A stretch of DNA of 64,000 bases from Mermis nigrescens (GCA_036768485.1 JAVLUZ010000154.1:23098685-23162684), one strand, 5' to 3'. Numbered from the stretch's first letter, positions 11,899 to 26,500 are shown. Made by a program: numbers and translations. Notes: generated by a model not told the origin, from the letters alone.

Positions 11899-12785
11899 CA
11901 TGCACAGCATGATAATTTCAGGGGAGGGAGGGAGTGAAATTTTAAAAACCCTCGTTTGGGCTCAAAAATGGTGGATACGCGTTGAAACATAGTTTTTCGG
12001 TGTTTTTGACGATGCTGTATCTTTTTAGACTATAAAAGAATAAAAACATTTCTTAGATAATCAAAAAATCGAACAACTTGAGCAAACCATAATCAGAACG
12101 GTATATGACGCGAAGCGCCGAAAATTTGACACTTTTGAGCAAATAGACGGCTAAAAATCATAGATGCACAAGGTCAGGGTTTGCAGGAGAAGGGTAAAAT
12201 ACCAGAAATTCAAAACGAGAAAAATGGAAAAAATCTTAAACAAAAATTCAAAATCGAATTTTTTTGCTACTCAAACGATTAAAAGGGTTAATATGTGTAT
12301 AAAACGCTTTTTTTGCGGTAATACCGCATTTTTAAGCATTTTTAGTCCATTTTGACTGAACTATACGTTTTTAACACTTCAAAATAGATAAATCGGTCAA
12401 TTTCGGGCGCTTTTTGACTAAAAAGCACATGAAAGTACTGATGGGCTGATTTTGAAAAAAATGTGAGAAAATAGTGAAAAATCAAGCAAAATGGCCTTTT
12501 TAACCCGGTTTTAGCTCAACTGGGGGACCAACCAACCTTTTGAGAGCCCAAAATTGGACGGGCTAAAGCTTTGGCTATTGCCCAGGTATGCTTCTAGCTG
12601 ACCCTTCAGCGGGGTGGGAATAATTACCCTCTCACCTCTATATGCTTGTATGTTAAAAACGCTTTAAAAAATACGTTTTCTACGAATTTTATAGACATTT
12701 TTGGAAATTTTCAAAAATCGCGAATTTTAGGGGAGGATCAAAATATTTCTGGGCGGAAGGGGTGAAAACCCCCTCCCAACTCTCC
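11899..12785 (+). mobile_element. Family D element, interrupted by family M
   Basis: Begins CATGCACAGCATG and runs parallel to 63071-63571, sharing GGTGGATACGCG, TTTTTGACGATGC and TTTGAGCAAATAGA stretches. The match breaks at 12159 and resumes at 12653, exactly where family M is inserted. The right end, near 12785, is uncertain. Confidence 0.55.
12159..12652 (+). mobile_element. Family M element nested in family D
   Basis: Ends are CATAGATGCACAAGG and CCTCTATATGCTTGTATG. Flanks CTAAAAAT and TTAAAAAC match at 6 of 8 positions. A related copy is at about 47537-47927, sharing AAGGTCAGGG next to the left end. Confidence 0.55.
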
Positions 12786-12823
12786 TAGATCGTGCAAGAA
12801 CCCAACAATTTACTAATCGTACG

Positions 12824-13415
12824 CAAGGCTATAAGGGGGCGGGGGACAGTTACCCCACCGCCGCCCCGCCCCCTCCCCCAATTAGTCGAAAACAATTTTT
12901 CGATTGATAAGAGTTTTACGGTAAAATGAAAAATTCTATGTCTTCGTTAAAAAATCTTTAAATTTTCGATACTTCGCGCCAGTGGCGGATTTTGGGGGGG
13001 GCGGGGGGGGCGGCCGCCCCTCCCCTATTGGCCCAAAATAGTGCGCAAAATTAAGCATTTTTGAGCGATTTTTAGCGATTTTCGGGTTAAAACGGCTAAT
13101 TTTTCCGCCCAAGTCAGGCTTCCGCCCCCTTAGGGGTACCGCCCCCCTAGGAAAATCCTAGATCTGCCACTGCTTCGCGCCATACTTGAAGTATTTCCCA
13201 TAATTTTTGCCTCAAGTGCGAACCGAAAAATGACACTTTTCGTGGCCTTTGAAATGAAAATTTTTCTGTAAAGCTAAATTTTTGTGATCTTTAGATAAGG
13301 GATGTTCAAAAACATCGAAAAAGCGGCTTTTGCAAGTTATCCCAACAAAACTTTCGATATGTTAATCAATTTATGTTGGCCCCCCTTTCTTAGGCAAATC
13401 CTGGATATGGGTCTG
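12824..13415 (+). mobile_element. Family C element carrying a nested family B element
   Basis: The right end AAATCCTGGATATGGGTCTG matches the right end of the C copy at 50529-50915. The left end CAAGGCTATAAGG is a diverged version of its left end, with flanks matching at 5 of 8. The interior is split by the B element at 12980. Confidence 0.5.
12980..13172 (+). mobile_element. Short family B element nested in family C
   Basis: Perfect 8-bp target duplication CTTCGCGC (12972-12979, 13173-13180). Termini CAGTGGCGGATTTTGG and CCTAGATCTGCCACTG. The target itself is half of the palindrome shared by many families in this window. Confidence 0.88.
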
Positions 13416-13657
13416 CTAGTGCGTGCTCGTGCTGAAAGGCCTTGCCTTTTAAAAATCATATATACCTGGCTCTGTTGTTTAATATAACGCCCTTAGTTGC
13501 TTATTCACAATCTGATCTTGCATATACCCGACCATCTACGATTTTGAATATGCTGCTATGTTTATCACTTATATAGCAGACATGTATATTCAAGGAACCT
13601 AGCTACAAAATTGCCAAGTCAAGCAAGAAAATCAGCTGCTTTCCAACCCGGCCGGCA

Positions 13658-13682
13658 ATGGAAATCTATCGCCCTCCACCAG
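13658..13682 (+). CDS. Candidate start exon of an unrecognised gene (exon 1)
   Basis: ATG then MEIYRPPP and one base, ending at a good donor CACCAG|GTATAT. Phase 1 at the donor fits the acceptor at 19468. The exon is too short to stand alone; support comes from the phase match and the proline-rich start. It could also be part of a longer exon reaching upstream, because the frame is open there. Confidence 0.35.
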
Positions 13683-13970
13683 GTATATAAAGACATTGAT
13701 TTTTCATTAACATCTGCTTTACGTTTTTCTTAATATTTTTGTGTCATAATCTGCGAAATAATTTCAGCAAAGTCCAGCTTACATTTTAGTAATTGAGTAT
13801 AAAATATATGTAAAATTAAATAAGGACAATGATAGCAACATTATTGCTCAGTAGTTGAAATATGTGCATACGTATTTGTTGTAGAAATTTTCGGTAGATT
13901 CTTTCATACATAAGCGCAGTATAATATTAAGCAATAAACATTTCGGTCAAATTAAAATAATATGTAGGTA

Positions 13971-14327
13971 CCGGCCCGTATCCAGGATTCGGCCAAAGGG
14001 AGTGGGGGACCCAACATAAATTGGTCTATATCTCGGAAAATACGTCGGAATAGCTCGCAAAAAAATCTCATTTTTCGACGTTTTTCGACATGCACTACCC
14101 ATTAAGATAGTAAAATTTGGACGTTTCAAAAAAATTTTTCTCACCTAAGAGGCTATAGAAAGTATCTTTGCTTGGTCGCGCCTGAGCCAAAATTATGGAA
14201 AATACTTCACTTCTGGCGCGAAGCGCCAAGAATTTAAAGATTTTGCTTCAAAGAGATGCAATTTCTCCATCCTTTCGTGCATTATCGCACCTTTAAAAAT
14301 TTTTTCGGCTATGGGAAGGCGGCCCTG
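13971..14327 (-). mobile_element. Family C short hAT-like element (reverse)
   Basis: Perfect 8-bp duplication TGTAGGTA (13963-13970, 14328-14335). Starts CCGGCCCGTATCCAGG and ends GGCGGCCCTG. Contains the palindrome TGGCGCGAAGCGCCA at 14214. Confidence 0.85.
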
Positions 14328-14452
14328 TGTAGGTACATATGTTAAGTTCATCACTAATGCAAAATGAGAAAGAAACCGAAATGGAAAGAGTGAAAAAAAT
14401 ACACTTTGTCAGTGTTTTTTGTACAAGGTCCGTTTGTACATGTACAAAGATA

Positions 14453-15490
<1,038 letters not shown>

Positions 15491-15494
15491 AAAA

Positions 15495-15715
15495 TTGATT
15501 ACACTCTCCCCCACCCCAAAAAAAATCCGCTAGCCGCCCCAGAAATTGATTTTCAGGATTTTTTGTTTTTCTGCGATCTTTTGATGCTAATGGATAGCTC
15601 TCAGTGAGAAACGCAAGAAAACGGTGTTTTTTTGCCCTACCATATATTATCAGGCACTTTTTGACTTCGAAAAATTCTGGAACCCCAGAATTTTTTGAGC
15701 TGCCCATGTATGGAT
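15495..15715 (-). mobile_element. Family G fragment (reverse)
   Basis: Reads like the other G copies in reverse: CTAATGGATAGCTCTCAGTG, then a CGGTGTTTTTTTGCCCT stretch, ending AGCTGCCCATGTATGG. The other terminus is not present. Confidence 0.6.
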
Positions 15716-16031
15716 TTAACTCCTCTGACTTAGATGCGTTTTTCAATGTGCTTTACTTTGCACTTTTTTTAGGCTTATTGTTCTATTTGCTCTGATAGAC
15801 GTAGCTGTCTGCTACCAAGCAAGCTGAAAAGCTCGTCTATATGAATTGCAATTTAAAATATGTCAATTTTGATTATTAACTAGAAATTTGCACCAACCTG
15901 GCATAATGAAATAAAGATTTGAATTAGCAAGATCTGTGGTGTTGCTTGAAATTGAGCTTGAAGGTAAATCTGCCCAAAACATTATCAATTTTCTACATTA
16001 TAATCAATTCTAACACTGGCCCCGGCACAGC

Positions 16032-16180
<149 letters not shown>

Positions 16181-16383
16181 GCAATTTCTGTCATTATAAA
16201 AATATATAGAACACAATTACTTCATTTCGGCGCGAAGCGCCGAATATACTTTTTCGAATTTTAGACCCTTTTTGCAATTTTTTGCCTTCCAAAAAATCTT
16301 TGTACATGTACAAAGACGGTCCCGAAAAGTCTTTGTACATCGGGAAAAATCTTTGTCGAATACAAAAAAACCGTGCACTCTGT

Positions 16384-17750
16384 CAGTGAAACTGATGCAA
16401 AAAGGCGCGAGAAATAGTACGAAAGATATACTTATATATGTACATAAAAAAGAATGATTTTTTGATGCAGTACAGTGTTTTTGAGATTAGAATAATTTGC
16501 GTTGGAAACTTTTCAGAAATTGATACAGAAAATTGAAAGCTCTGTAACTGTAGCACAAGAGAGTATAAAAATAAGCGCAAAACACAAAATGTTATAAAAG
16601 TAGCCTAGGTGAGGTCATGTGAGGAGAAGTACATTTACATTTGTAGGTTACTCGGTTTTCGTGTCTTTAGTCCTTCAACTGGCATTGCAACCTAGCGGCA
16701 ACAGTCTAGACGGCTAGACCTTAGTTGCAGCATGGCCGATCTGGGTTGGTCAGCCATAGAGCTTTTTTTGAGCCAATATTGCCTTAAAACTGGCATACAT
16801 ACGCGAAAATGATACCAAAATTACATTAACCCACTGTTTATGGCCAATCTCAAGCACTTTTAAAGACTATGTTCGATTTTCATCATGTCTAGGTTAGACT
16901 GCCTCTCATTAGAAATAATAAACAAGAACACACTAAATGAGTATACCACAAAAATTATTAGAGATATATTTAAAAATCGTTTCATACCTAAAAATAAGTG
17001 TTTATGAAGAAAGCTCACGTCTTGGCAGCGTAACGTTTCGGTTAAGTCTTGTGCGTTACACGTTCAAAGTTTTTACAGTATAAAAAAGAATCACGGTCGT
17101 AATTTGCGGATTTTATACTCTGCTATTTATTGATAATCAGACCCGTAACAAGGGGCGCTTCGCTACAAATTTTTTTTCAAATTCTTTACATGGATCTTCA
17201 AAAAGCACAAATAGTGCATTAAAAAGACTTATAAAGCAGGTTTTTTATACATGTTTTGGACGATAAATCTATAATTTTTCGGGCCACAATTCTTTTTCAT
17301 TTTTCTACATACATATAATAATGACATACGTATATATGTATGTACGTAGCTTCTAGGAAGACCAAATTTGTGTTCATTTGCTCACTTTTATTATTTTCTT
17401 GATTGATTTTCAGAAATAGAAGTGCATAAAGTATTGAGAAATCAGTTTCCACTCACATTCATAGTTTTAACGATATGCATCCTGTATATAAACTTGAAAC
17501 AAAGTAAAAATTTCTCAATTTTTTAATAATAAGTTAATCCTCATCTTATTGAGCTCGAGAAAGAAACTTTTCTCTTTATTATGCGCCTTCTGATCGTTCT
17601 CGAAATATATGACTTCAAAAATTATTCGCATTACCGAAAGGAAAATCATGGATATAGTTAAGGGCCTGTTGAGAATGTTTAAAAGTCGATATCATACGAA
17701 TACCTGGGTAATAACCAAAGCTTCTGCCCATCCAACTATGGATTCTCAAA
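16384..17750. other. No gene recognised
   Basis: AT-rich DNA without a protein-like open frame, without clear transposon ends and without an RNA gene I can identify. Confidence 0.5.
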
Positions 17751-17754
17751 GAGT

Positions 17755-17755
<1 letters not shown>

Positions 17756-17805
<50 letters not shown>

Positions 17806-17825
17806 CTTATTCATTTATTTATTCA
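17756..17825. repeat. (TTTA)n microsatellite
   Basis: Tandem TTTA tetramers with a few TTTAC and TTCA variants at the end. Confidence 0.95.
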
Positions 17826-17829
17826 TTCT

Positions 17830-18725
17830 CAGAAGTTTATTCGATTTCTACTGTGACCGTCCGGCTTTTGTGTCAGCCCGTTCCATGGACGGGCTGGTGT
17901 GGGCTATTGCCCAGGTGTGATCATGACTGTATTTATATTTTTGTACATGTAAATTTGTTAACCGTAATATTTCTGGTACAGTACTCCGCCGCGACTCACC
18001 TGCGACAAAATCGTCCGAGGATCTAAGGACGAAACCGTTCATAGCTGCCGGACTAAAGCAGCAAATGCGAAGCAATACTTTCATTGGTAAGCTTGCGATC
18101 GTGTTTCATTGACCCCATTCACCATTTGGCCATAGGTGCACTAGGTCAGTGCTTTCGGGGTTAGGATGGTGAAACGCAGTCAGCTGATTATTTGAGTTAA
18201 ATGGCAATGAACTATTAAAATGCTTTATATACGCATATAAAATGCTTCGACGTAGTCTAATGCACCTTTCAGCGTATTTTAGTTTGTTTTGTTGTTTTAT
18301 GGCATTCCTAAATATGAAGTGTAGAAATTTGACACTGGAATGCAAAGCGTTGACTTGCAATCGACTAATTTTGACTAAATTTTAGAATTGATAAATATTT
18401 CATTCGACGCGAAGCACCGGAAAAATTGAATAAGTCAGAAATTAACTTAGGAAAAGTCGAGATAAGTCCTTAAGAATGATGCAGGAAGTTCATACAGCTA
18501 AAAATCGCCCGACGATGATTATTTATCTAATTCCAAATCGGATTCGATACCCCTTTTGTCTCTCTTTTGTTTGTATGTAGTTTCATCTGCATGTGTGATT
18601 ATAGCGTGAGAACATGACAGTATGACAATACAAATGTTTTTTTTAGTGGCATGGAATGAGATGTTAATGAGGAGTTAATTTAAATTACTGGTAAGTTACA
18701 CGTATGCCCTTGTCTCTAAAAGTGT
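17830..18725. other. No gene recognised
   Basis: Only one shared motif noted: GACGGGCT..GGCTATTGCCCAGGT at 17888-17918 also occurs near 12558-12594, so some mobile sequence may be present. Nothing else supported. Confidence 0.4.
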
Positions 18726-18731
18726 TTTAAG

Positions 18732-19347
18732 CAGGCACGTAGCTGGCCTCATGAATTTTAATGGGACGAAATCTTGACGTCGGATTTTTCAGCAACTACT
18801 TGTAGGTAGGCAAAAATAATAGCATTTTTGAACGTTTCGCTGCTTGCTCTACAAATTGGAGAAGAAAAACATTTTTTAAATTTCAGAAATTTCAAGTTGA
18901 TTTCAATGATATTCAAAAAAATATGTCGTATAGAATAGCCACGCAAACGGTTCCTCAACGTTATTATATATAAGCTCTACCTTACTGAAAAAATTGTCTA
19001 GCTTGCTGGTTTTATATCCGATTTTGGTGAGTACATCGCAAAGAAAAGCAATGCGGAAAATAAATTACTCTTCGCCGAGCGCTAGAAAATTTTGACTTAT
19101 TCATCGTGTCTTACTCAAACTTGGGTTACTTGGAAGACAAAAAGTTATACAAAAACAATCGATTTGATGCGAAGCGCCCGAAAAATTGAGGCATATTAGC
19201 TGAAAAAGTAGCTAAAATCTATTCTATCGGTCGTTCAAATGTGCTTCAAGAATTATCAGTTTTTCCTTTGAGGGACACCCGTAAAAAATGCCCGTACTTT
19301 CAAAATTTTAAGAGAGGGATAGTTTCTCCCCCACAGCTACGTGCCTG
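18732..19347 (+). mobile_element. Family H element
   Basis: Ends CAGGCACGTAGCTGG and CAGCTACGTGCCTG are near-perfect inverted repeats. Flanking target duplication is weak. The interior carries diverged copies of the shared palindrome (GACGCGAAGCACCGG at 18407, TGATGCGAAGCGCCCG near 19166). Confidence 0.75.
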
Positions 19348-19467
19348 CTCTAAGGTACCTACTGAGATTCTTTGTTCTACGCGGTTAAAATAAATTGAAT
19401 TAAAAAGAATAAGATTCATTAATTAGAGTAACGTAGTGCATTCTAAAAAAGTTTTATGTATTTTCAG

Positions 19468-19700
19468 ATACTAGAAGAAGTTCAGCTGAGCACATGCGAA
19501 AATCAGCCGCGTTTGGACTTTCTAGTAGCGCATATTACCCACAGCAGGGCAAAATGCATTACAAAAGCCGAACATTCTGTCACAACAAAAGCACCGAAAA
19601 TTTAAGGTCTGCACAGCATCGTTTTAAAAACTCATACGTTATGAGTGATTACGATGCGAATCCGAATTCGAGAGGACGTAGTATTACGCCGCCCCCTAGG
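19468..19700 (+). CDS. Candidate exon 2 of an unrecognised gene
   Basis: Good acceptor TTTTCAG|AT and donor CCTAGG|GTAATC. The frame is open across the whole exon in the phase given by 13658-13682, and the only long frame here is this one. The peptide is rich in Ser, Arg, Tyr and Asn with ENLRSAQHRFKNSYV and a RGRSITPPPR end, which looks like a disordered, phosphorylatable region rather than a fold. No family recognised. It might also be a separate 5' exon using the internal ATG at 19494. Confidence 0.45.
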
Positions 19701-20349
19701 GTAATCACGTGACCAAATAATTTGCATAGGTATCAACTTAAAATGGGTAATAAACGTACTTTTACGCATTACGTTTTTTTCACATGCAGTGGTTCCGTGC
19801 AAAACCTCATGCCAGCCATTCTTATGAAGCACTCACGACGGTTTTCATATTTGAATTTTTGCCGTATTGCTGTTTCTTTTGCTTTTCGCATTCTTAAGGT
19901 TTGATTAGAAAACTACTTCTTTTTCATTTTTTCGACTAGTTTCATGATTTTTAATTGAAATCAAAAATTTGGTACATATCTCTCGATTATCGACCGGAAA
20001 TCAATAATATATATTACTCTCTAAAAAGTCAGGAATCAATCGTGTAACAGCTCTGAACATTGCGGTAGCCAGCTTTTTCCAATGGACATATATGCTGAAT
20101 AAAGTAGCATTCCAAAAAGTCATACTTTTTGATTGAAAAATTTGCAAATTTAAAAAGACCGAAAGAGCTTTATTCTGCCCTGATTTAGGGGTAAAGTAAA
20201 AAAAGTTTCGGGATTGGGTGGCCCAGGTTGAACGATAATCTGATTAAACCTACCGAACTTTGTATTTTTGAGACTTTATCTGTAACTTAATTTCGCTTGG
20301 GTAAGCGTGAGTTTAGGATTTCTATAACGTTTAATGCAAGTAGCTTGAC

Positions 20350-20578
20350 CATACTTGTAACGGCTCGATATTTGGGAAGTGACCCCCCGACCATTTTAAG
20401 GGCGGGGGTGGGGGTAAATGGCCTCCAGTTTTAAGCCAAAAATGGCCAAAAAACGCCAAAAAACGACTAAAAAGTGCGATTTTTTCCAAAAACCTGGAAA
20501 AATAATTTTCTGGCTTTGCGGGATGATAGGACGAATAAGTTTGGGTGGGGATTGCCCGTCCTCCCTGTCACATGTATG
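20350..20578 (+). mobile_element. Family E short hAT-like element
   Basis: Ends CATACTTGTAACGG and CCTGTCACATGTATG. Flanks AGCTTGAC (20342-20349) and AAGTTGAC (20579-20586) match at 6 of 8. A second, cleaner copy is at 63260. Confidence 0.75.
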
Positions 20579-20842
20579 AAGTTGACTAATCAGGCGAATA
20601 CTATTGAATGAGTGATCGCGAGTTTGATGTTATCAAATCAAGTTTTTCTTTATCTCCGGAGTTCATTCTCATGTATACTGCTCGTACCAACTCACATTGT
20701 ATTTTTAAATTTATTTTTGCATTTATTCAGTCTATAACTTAGTCTGGTTTAGTCATTTGTGCAATGTAAATACGTATATCAGAAAAAAGTGGAAGTACGA
20801 GTACATAACATGTGTAAATGCAAAATGTTTTTTTTATTCGAG

Positions 20843-21081
20843 ATGAATGGTATCGATGGTAGCAGAGATGTCGATCAGAATGCATTTACTGCGCCGACTA
20901 ATATAAAGCGAGCAGCTTCTTTCAGTAGAGAGCCACCCAAAAAGAAAAGCTTTGGCGCTAAAGAGGTTGTTGATGCAAATAGCTCATTTGAAGCATTGGG
21001 ATTAGCTGGAGACGATTTGATTAGTAAATGGATTGCAGGTATTGTCCATGCATTGCAACGTCTAAAATCTGGTCAAGTCAG
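20843..21081 (+). CDS. Candidate exon 3 of an unrecognised gene
   Basis: About 79 codons from MNGIDGSRDVDQ to a strong donor GTCAG|GTAGGA; an earlier donor GCAG|GTATTG is possible. Composition is protein-like: KRAASFSREPPKKKS is a candidate basic phosphorylation segment, and SSFEALGLAGDDLISKWI looks helical. The acceptor (T-rich tract then CGAG) is weak but in phase 0 with the preceding exon. No family recognised. No later exon was found before the gap at 26623. Confidence 0.45.
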
Positions 21082-21089
21082 GTAGGACC

Positions 21090-21480
21090 CTTTTCTAGGG
21101 ACGGGCTGATTAAACTTTCAAATTTATGACCCGATTTTCTCGTCTTCACTTGTGGTCTAAAAGTGTCGCCAGCAACGTTAGAAGCATTGCTATCTGAGCA
21201 ATTATTCGATTGTTTTTCAAATTGTCATAGATACCTATTTTGTAGGAAATAACCTGTTCTAATGTGCATAAAAGACTTCTATTCACATATAGTAAAACGT
21301 TCGTTATGCAAACATAAGAAGTGGGGGAAGAGCTGAGAAAATTAAATTGTATTAAATTAAAATTAAATTATGCTAGTCTAATCTCAATCTAATTTTAATT
21401 GTAATCATGATTCTAGTCTTGTCTACTTAGATTCTGATCGTGGTGAGATTTATATGTGCTTGTAAGTACTGCTTATGTAT
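21090..21480. other. No gene recognised
   Basis: If exon 3 is real this is intron. It contains short ATTAAAATTAAATT runs near 21345 and nothing else of note. Confidence 0.4.
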
Positions 21481-21485
21481 GTTGG

Positions 21486-21715
21486 AGACCAGCGCGTACG
21501 CGCTGGGTTGTGCGCTTCGCGCCCAACGATGGGGTCACTTTGTGACCCCATGCCGTTATTCTCTTAATATTTAAATTAAGAAAAGTTGGAAGAATCAACA
21601 AAAATGAGAAAACACGCTGTTATACCAATTTTAGCCTACATATGTGCTGGGTTGTGCGCTTTGCGCCATATGATGGGGTAACCCTGTGACCCCACGCCTT
21701 AATTCTCTTGAGGTT
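21486..21715. repeat. Duplicated unit with two hairpins
   Basis: GCTGGGTTGTGCGCTTCGCG at about 21502 recurs as GCTGGGTTGTGCGCTTTGCG at about 21648. Each is followed by a hairpin: GGGGTCAC..GTGACCCC in the first and a diverged version in the second, then ATTCTCTT. The period is about 146 bp. Confidence 0.75.
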
Positions 21716-21763
21716 AAAGCATAAAAATTTTAAAAAAATTGACAAAATGATATACGTTTATAG

Positions 21764-21790
21764 GAAAGTGCGGCCTGCGGCCGCACTTTC
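21764..21790. repeat. Perfect 12-bp inverted repeat
   Basis: GAAAGTGCGGCC, three-base spacer TGC, then GGCCGCACTTTC. It is GC-rich in an AT-rich setting and lies just after the duplicated hairpin unit. Confidence 0.9.
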
Positions 21791-21859
21791 TAGCTGAGTC
21801 CAGCAGCTTCGCCTCCTTTTCTAATTGGTTACATCATTTATTTCAAGCATATGATTGAT

Positions 21860-22039
21860 TGGTGTAAACTACTCTTTTAAGTTAAACTTTACACCCTCAT
21901 GGGTCTATAGGTTTACACTTGCCAATGACGCGTCATGTACCATTGGATGGAGGAGACAATGGCTAACAATAAGTTTAATAAAAACCAAACTTCTACCCTT
22001 AATGCCTCAGGTGCTAGAATCGAAAATATAATCAACTTT

Positions 22040-22040
<1 letters not shown>
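21860..22040. repeat. TTTACAC satellite-like unit
   Basis: AACTTTACACCC..GGTTTACACT, then CATTGGATGGAGGAGACAAT. The same block recurs at 25660-25840 and 26350-26500. Confidence 0.75.
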
Positions 22041-23560
<1,520 letters not shown>

Positions 23561-24146
23561 CGATTCCGCCCCTACTGAACTTACTTAAAGCTCTTAAGTA
23601 TTTAACAACCAATGATTCCTGGAAAAAATAAAACTTCCGTGGCCGTTTCGGGAAAACGTTAAAATTAGGTTTTTTGAGAATCTGGATAAATCACCCAAAA
23701 TTTTAGCCATGTGTGGTTGGGTCTGCCCCTAACCCTTGTCAAGATAAGCCTTTGTTCGCTAATGCAGTACATAATCGAGCTTACAAATGAAAATCCTGCC
23801 CTCGAACGCTTTTCACAAAGTTTTTAAAGTACCTAGATAGCTCCCTAGTTGAAAAAACTTATGTTCAAACAGCCAATGCTTCCCAAAATTAAACGTCTCC
23901 CATCCCAGGCAAAGCCAGTAAATTTTTGACCCCCCCCACCAATTCTTGGACAAAAATAAAATTTTTGCCCGTTTTTGGAAAACGTTGAAAAAATTAGGTT
24001 TTTGTGAGAATCTGGATTGATTCTCCGTGTTTCTAACCATTTCAGGTTCGGTCTGCCCCCAACCCTCTTGTCAAGATCATGCGTACGGGCGTGTCAGATT
24101 ATGCTGAACCCTTACCTGGAAAGTCCTAGACTTTGCGCTTTGCATC

Positions 24147-24562
24147 CACACGTGGGCATGGGGAGTTTGAGGGCAGTGGCGGATCTAGGATTTCCCTATG
24201 GGGGGCGGTACTCCTAAGGGGGGGGGGGTGTGGAACCCTGACTTGGGCGGAAAAATTAGCCGTTTTAACCCAAAAATCGCTCTAAAATGCTTAATTTTGC
24301 GCACTGTTTTGGGCCAATGGGGGGGGCGGCCGCCAACCCCGCTCCCTCCTAAATCCACCCCTGTTTGGGGGTATGCACACCCTCACCCAGAAGTTGGAAT
24401 ACCTTGCATTTCTAGCGAGTTTTTGATGCCATTGGATAGTGCTTGATGAAAAACGTCGAAAATGGTGTTTTTTTTGCCATACAACCACTTTTTAGACCAT
24501 TTTTGACCTTTGAAAATTTTTTAACCCCCCCCCCCTCAGAATTTTCGTGCTGCCCACCTATG
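24147..24562 (-). mobile_element. Family G element (reverse) with nested family B
   Basis: Perfect 8-bp duplication TTTGCATC (24139-24146, 24563-24570). Ends are CACACGTGGGCATGGGG and GTGCTGCCCACCTATG. The internal sequence is interrupted at 24174 by a B element. Confidence 0.9.
24174..24363 (+). mobile_element. Short family B element nested in family G
   Basis: Starts CAGTGGCGGATCTAGG, ends CCTAAATCCACCCCTG. Flanks TTTGAGGG and TTTGGGGG match at 7 of 8. Confidence 0.85.
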
Positions 24563-24935
24563 TTTGCATCCCGTCGCATTAAGCTGGAATAATTCCAAAA
24601 TGTAGGAGGCATATCATGCTTCATCATTAAATATTGGGCCCTTAATAATTAAAAAACGTTTGAAAAAGACGTAATCAGCAAAAAGCCGGGCTGCGCACAG
24701 CCTTTTTCCCACAAAGCTATCCACAATAAATGCAAAAGCGCATTGAAATCAGACACGGAAAAAAACTGAAAAAACGAAGCCTTTTAAAGCTTATTAGCTA
24801 AGTTAAAACTCGAAATAATTTCGGCGCAAAGATGCAATAAAAAGAACTACCTTGGCTTGGCTTTGATGAAAAGCTGGGCTGCGCCCTGCTTTTCATGGAA
24901 GCTACCAAGGAAAACTGAAAAAAACGTAGCCAGAC

Positions 24936-25198
24936 CATAGGTGGGCAGCACCAAAATTCTGGGGGGTGAACAAATTTCTGGAGGGGGTGAAAAAATTTTT
25001 AAAGGTCAAAAATGGTCTTAAAAGTGGTCGTATGGCGAAAAAAACACCATTTTTCGACGTTTCTCATCGAGCACTATCCAATGGCATCAAAAAATTGCTA
25101 AAAAAGCAAAAAAAAATTTCTGAGGGGTATTTTGATTTCTGGGGGGGATTCAACTTCTGGGGGTGCATACCCCCAAACCCCCCCCACGCCCATGTGTG
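24936..25198 (+). mobile_element. Family G short hAT-like element
   Basis: Perfect 8-bp duplication AGCCAGAC (24928-24935, 25199-25206). Ends CATAGGTGGGCAGC and CACGCCCATGTGTG. Internal TTTCGACGTTTCTCATC and CACTATCCAATGGCATC are family signatures. Confidence 0.92.
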
Positions 25199-25364
25199 AG
25201 CCAGACCCTCACCATGCCAGGAAAATAAATATCAATGAGAATGAATAGCCAGAATAGAGAAGAAATCCCAATATGGCTGACTTTACTTTATTGGGACACG
25301 TGGACCAATCACAGATGGGCAACGCAGCATCAATCAATATTTGATTCTCCCTTATTCTTAACCG

Positions 25365-26500
25365 CTAAAAATGGGGGTACCCTGGATCTCAACCAATTTT
25401 AAACCTAGAGCGGCACATCATATATCGATCGATAGAACTTTTTGAGTTTTACATTTTTTCCTGTTACAGTACCCTTCTAATGTAAAGCTTTGTAAAGCTA
25501 GAAGCGATTAAAGTGACTTTTGTACCACGAACGTGCTATATCTTGGGCTACAGTATCCTAAGGTATTTTTTGACTCCGGATTCAATTTTTTTGCCCTCAA
25601 TTACCCCCAAACACATCGTTTTTAAAACGATAACAATTATTCCTAGCATAGGTTTAATTTGTGTAAAGTAAATTTTTAGGCCAAACTTTACACCCATATA
25701 ACTCTATGAGTTTACACTCAATGGTATTGCGAAACATACTATCGGATAGAGGAGACAATAATTCACGATAAGTTTAGGACTACCGAGCTTCTACTTCCAA
25801 TGCCCCGGGCGTCAGAACCGGAAATATAATCCACTTACTTTTTTGTAATGCTTAAGCACTAGAAATAGGGGGTATCCTGGATTTTTGCCAATATTGGCCC
25901 TAGAGCAACACTTAATATGTCAATCAATAGAGCTTTTTGAGTTGTCATTTTTGCTCATTACAGTACCCCTACTCGTGTAGAACTTTTTGGAGTTAGAGGC
26001 GATCAAAGTTGCTTTTGGACAAAAAACGTGCTCTAACATAGGCTACAGTACACCAAGGTATATTTTTGATAAGAAATTCGGATTAGGCGTCGCCGATTAC
26101 CCCCAATGTATTTATTTTCAACATTACAACGCTTAATGATAGCCCTATATTGACTGATTTAAAGCACATTTTTAGGTCCAACTTTACACCCATTTATTTC
26201 GGGTTTTTCGATTTATCTCACATATACGGCTAGGCGCGTTGGGTAGCCGGGTCCCGCGGCAACAATATTCAAAGAAAAAATTCCTTAACGAACGAGACAA
26301 TCTTGAGAAAAGGGTCCTGAAAGTTGACACCATGCTAAAGTTGGTTAACAATTATTAGCCCGTAACTCTATGGGTTTACACTCAATTTCAAAGCAAATTA
26401 TGTCATTGGATAGAAGAGGCAATGGCGGACAAAAAGTTTCCTGGCCATAAACTTCTACAATTAATACCCGAGGAGCTAGAGCCTAAAATATAATTCGCAC
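25365..26500. repeat. Two-copy tandem duplication, period about 490 bp, plus partial third
   Basis: GGGGGTACCCTGGATCTC at 25373 recurs diverged as GGGGGTATCCTGGATTTT at 25868. Both are followed by a CAGTACCC segment, GAACGTGCT/AACGTGCT, a GGCTACAGTA segment and a TTACCCCCAA segment. Between and after them lies the TTTACAC block (25660-25840; 26350-26500). Confidence 0.75.

Noticed and set aside
17840..18360. Open frames around a GACGGGCT..GGCTATTGCCCAGGT motif, considered as an RNA gene with conserved stem
   Set aside because: The motif recurs at 12558 inside a transposon; no cloverleaf or other RNA fold could be drawn.
24017..25199. Several overlapping open frames with Gly, Pro and Lys runs
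   Set aside because: They fall wholly within nested family G and B transposons and recur with every copy.
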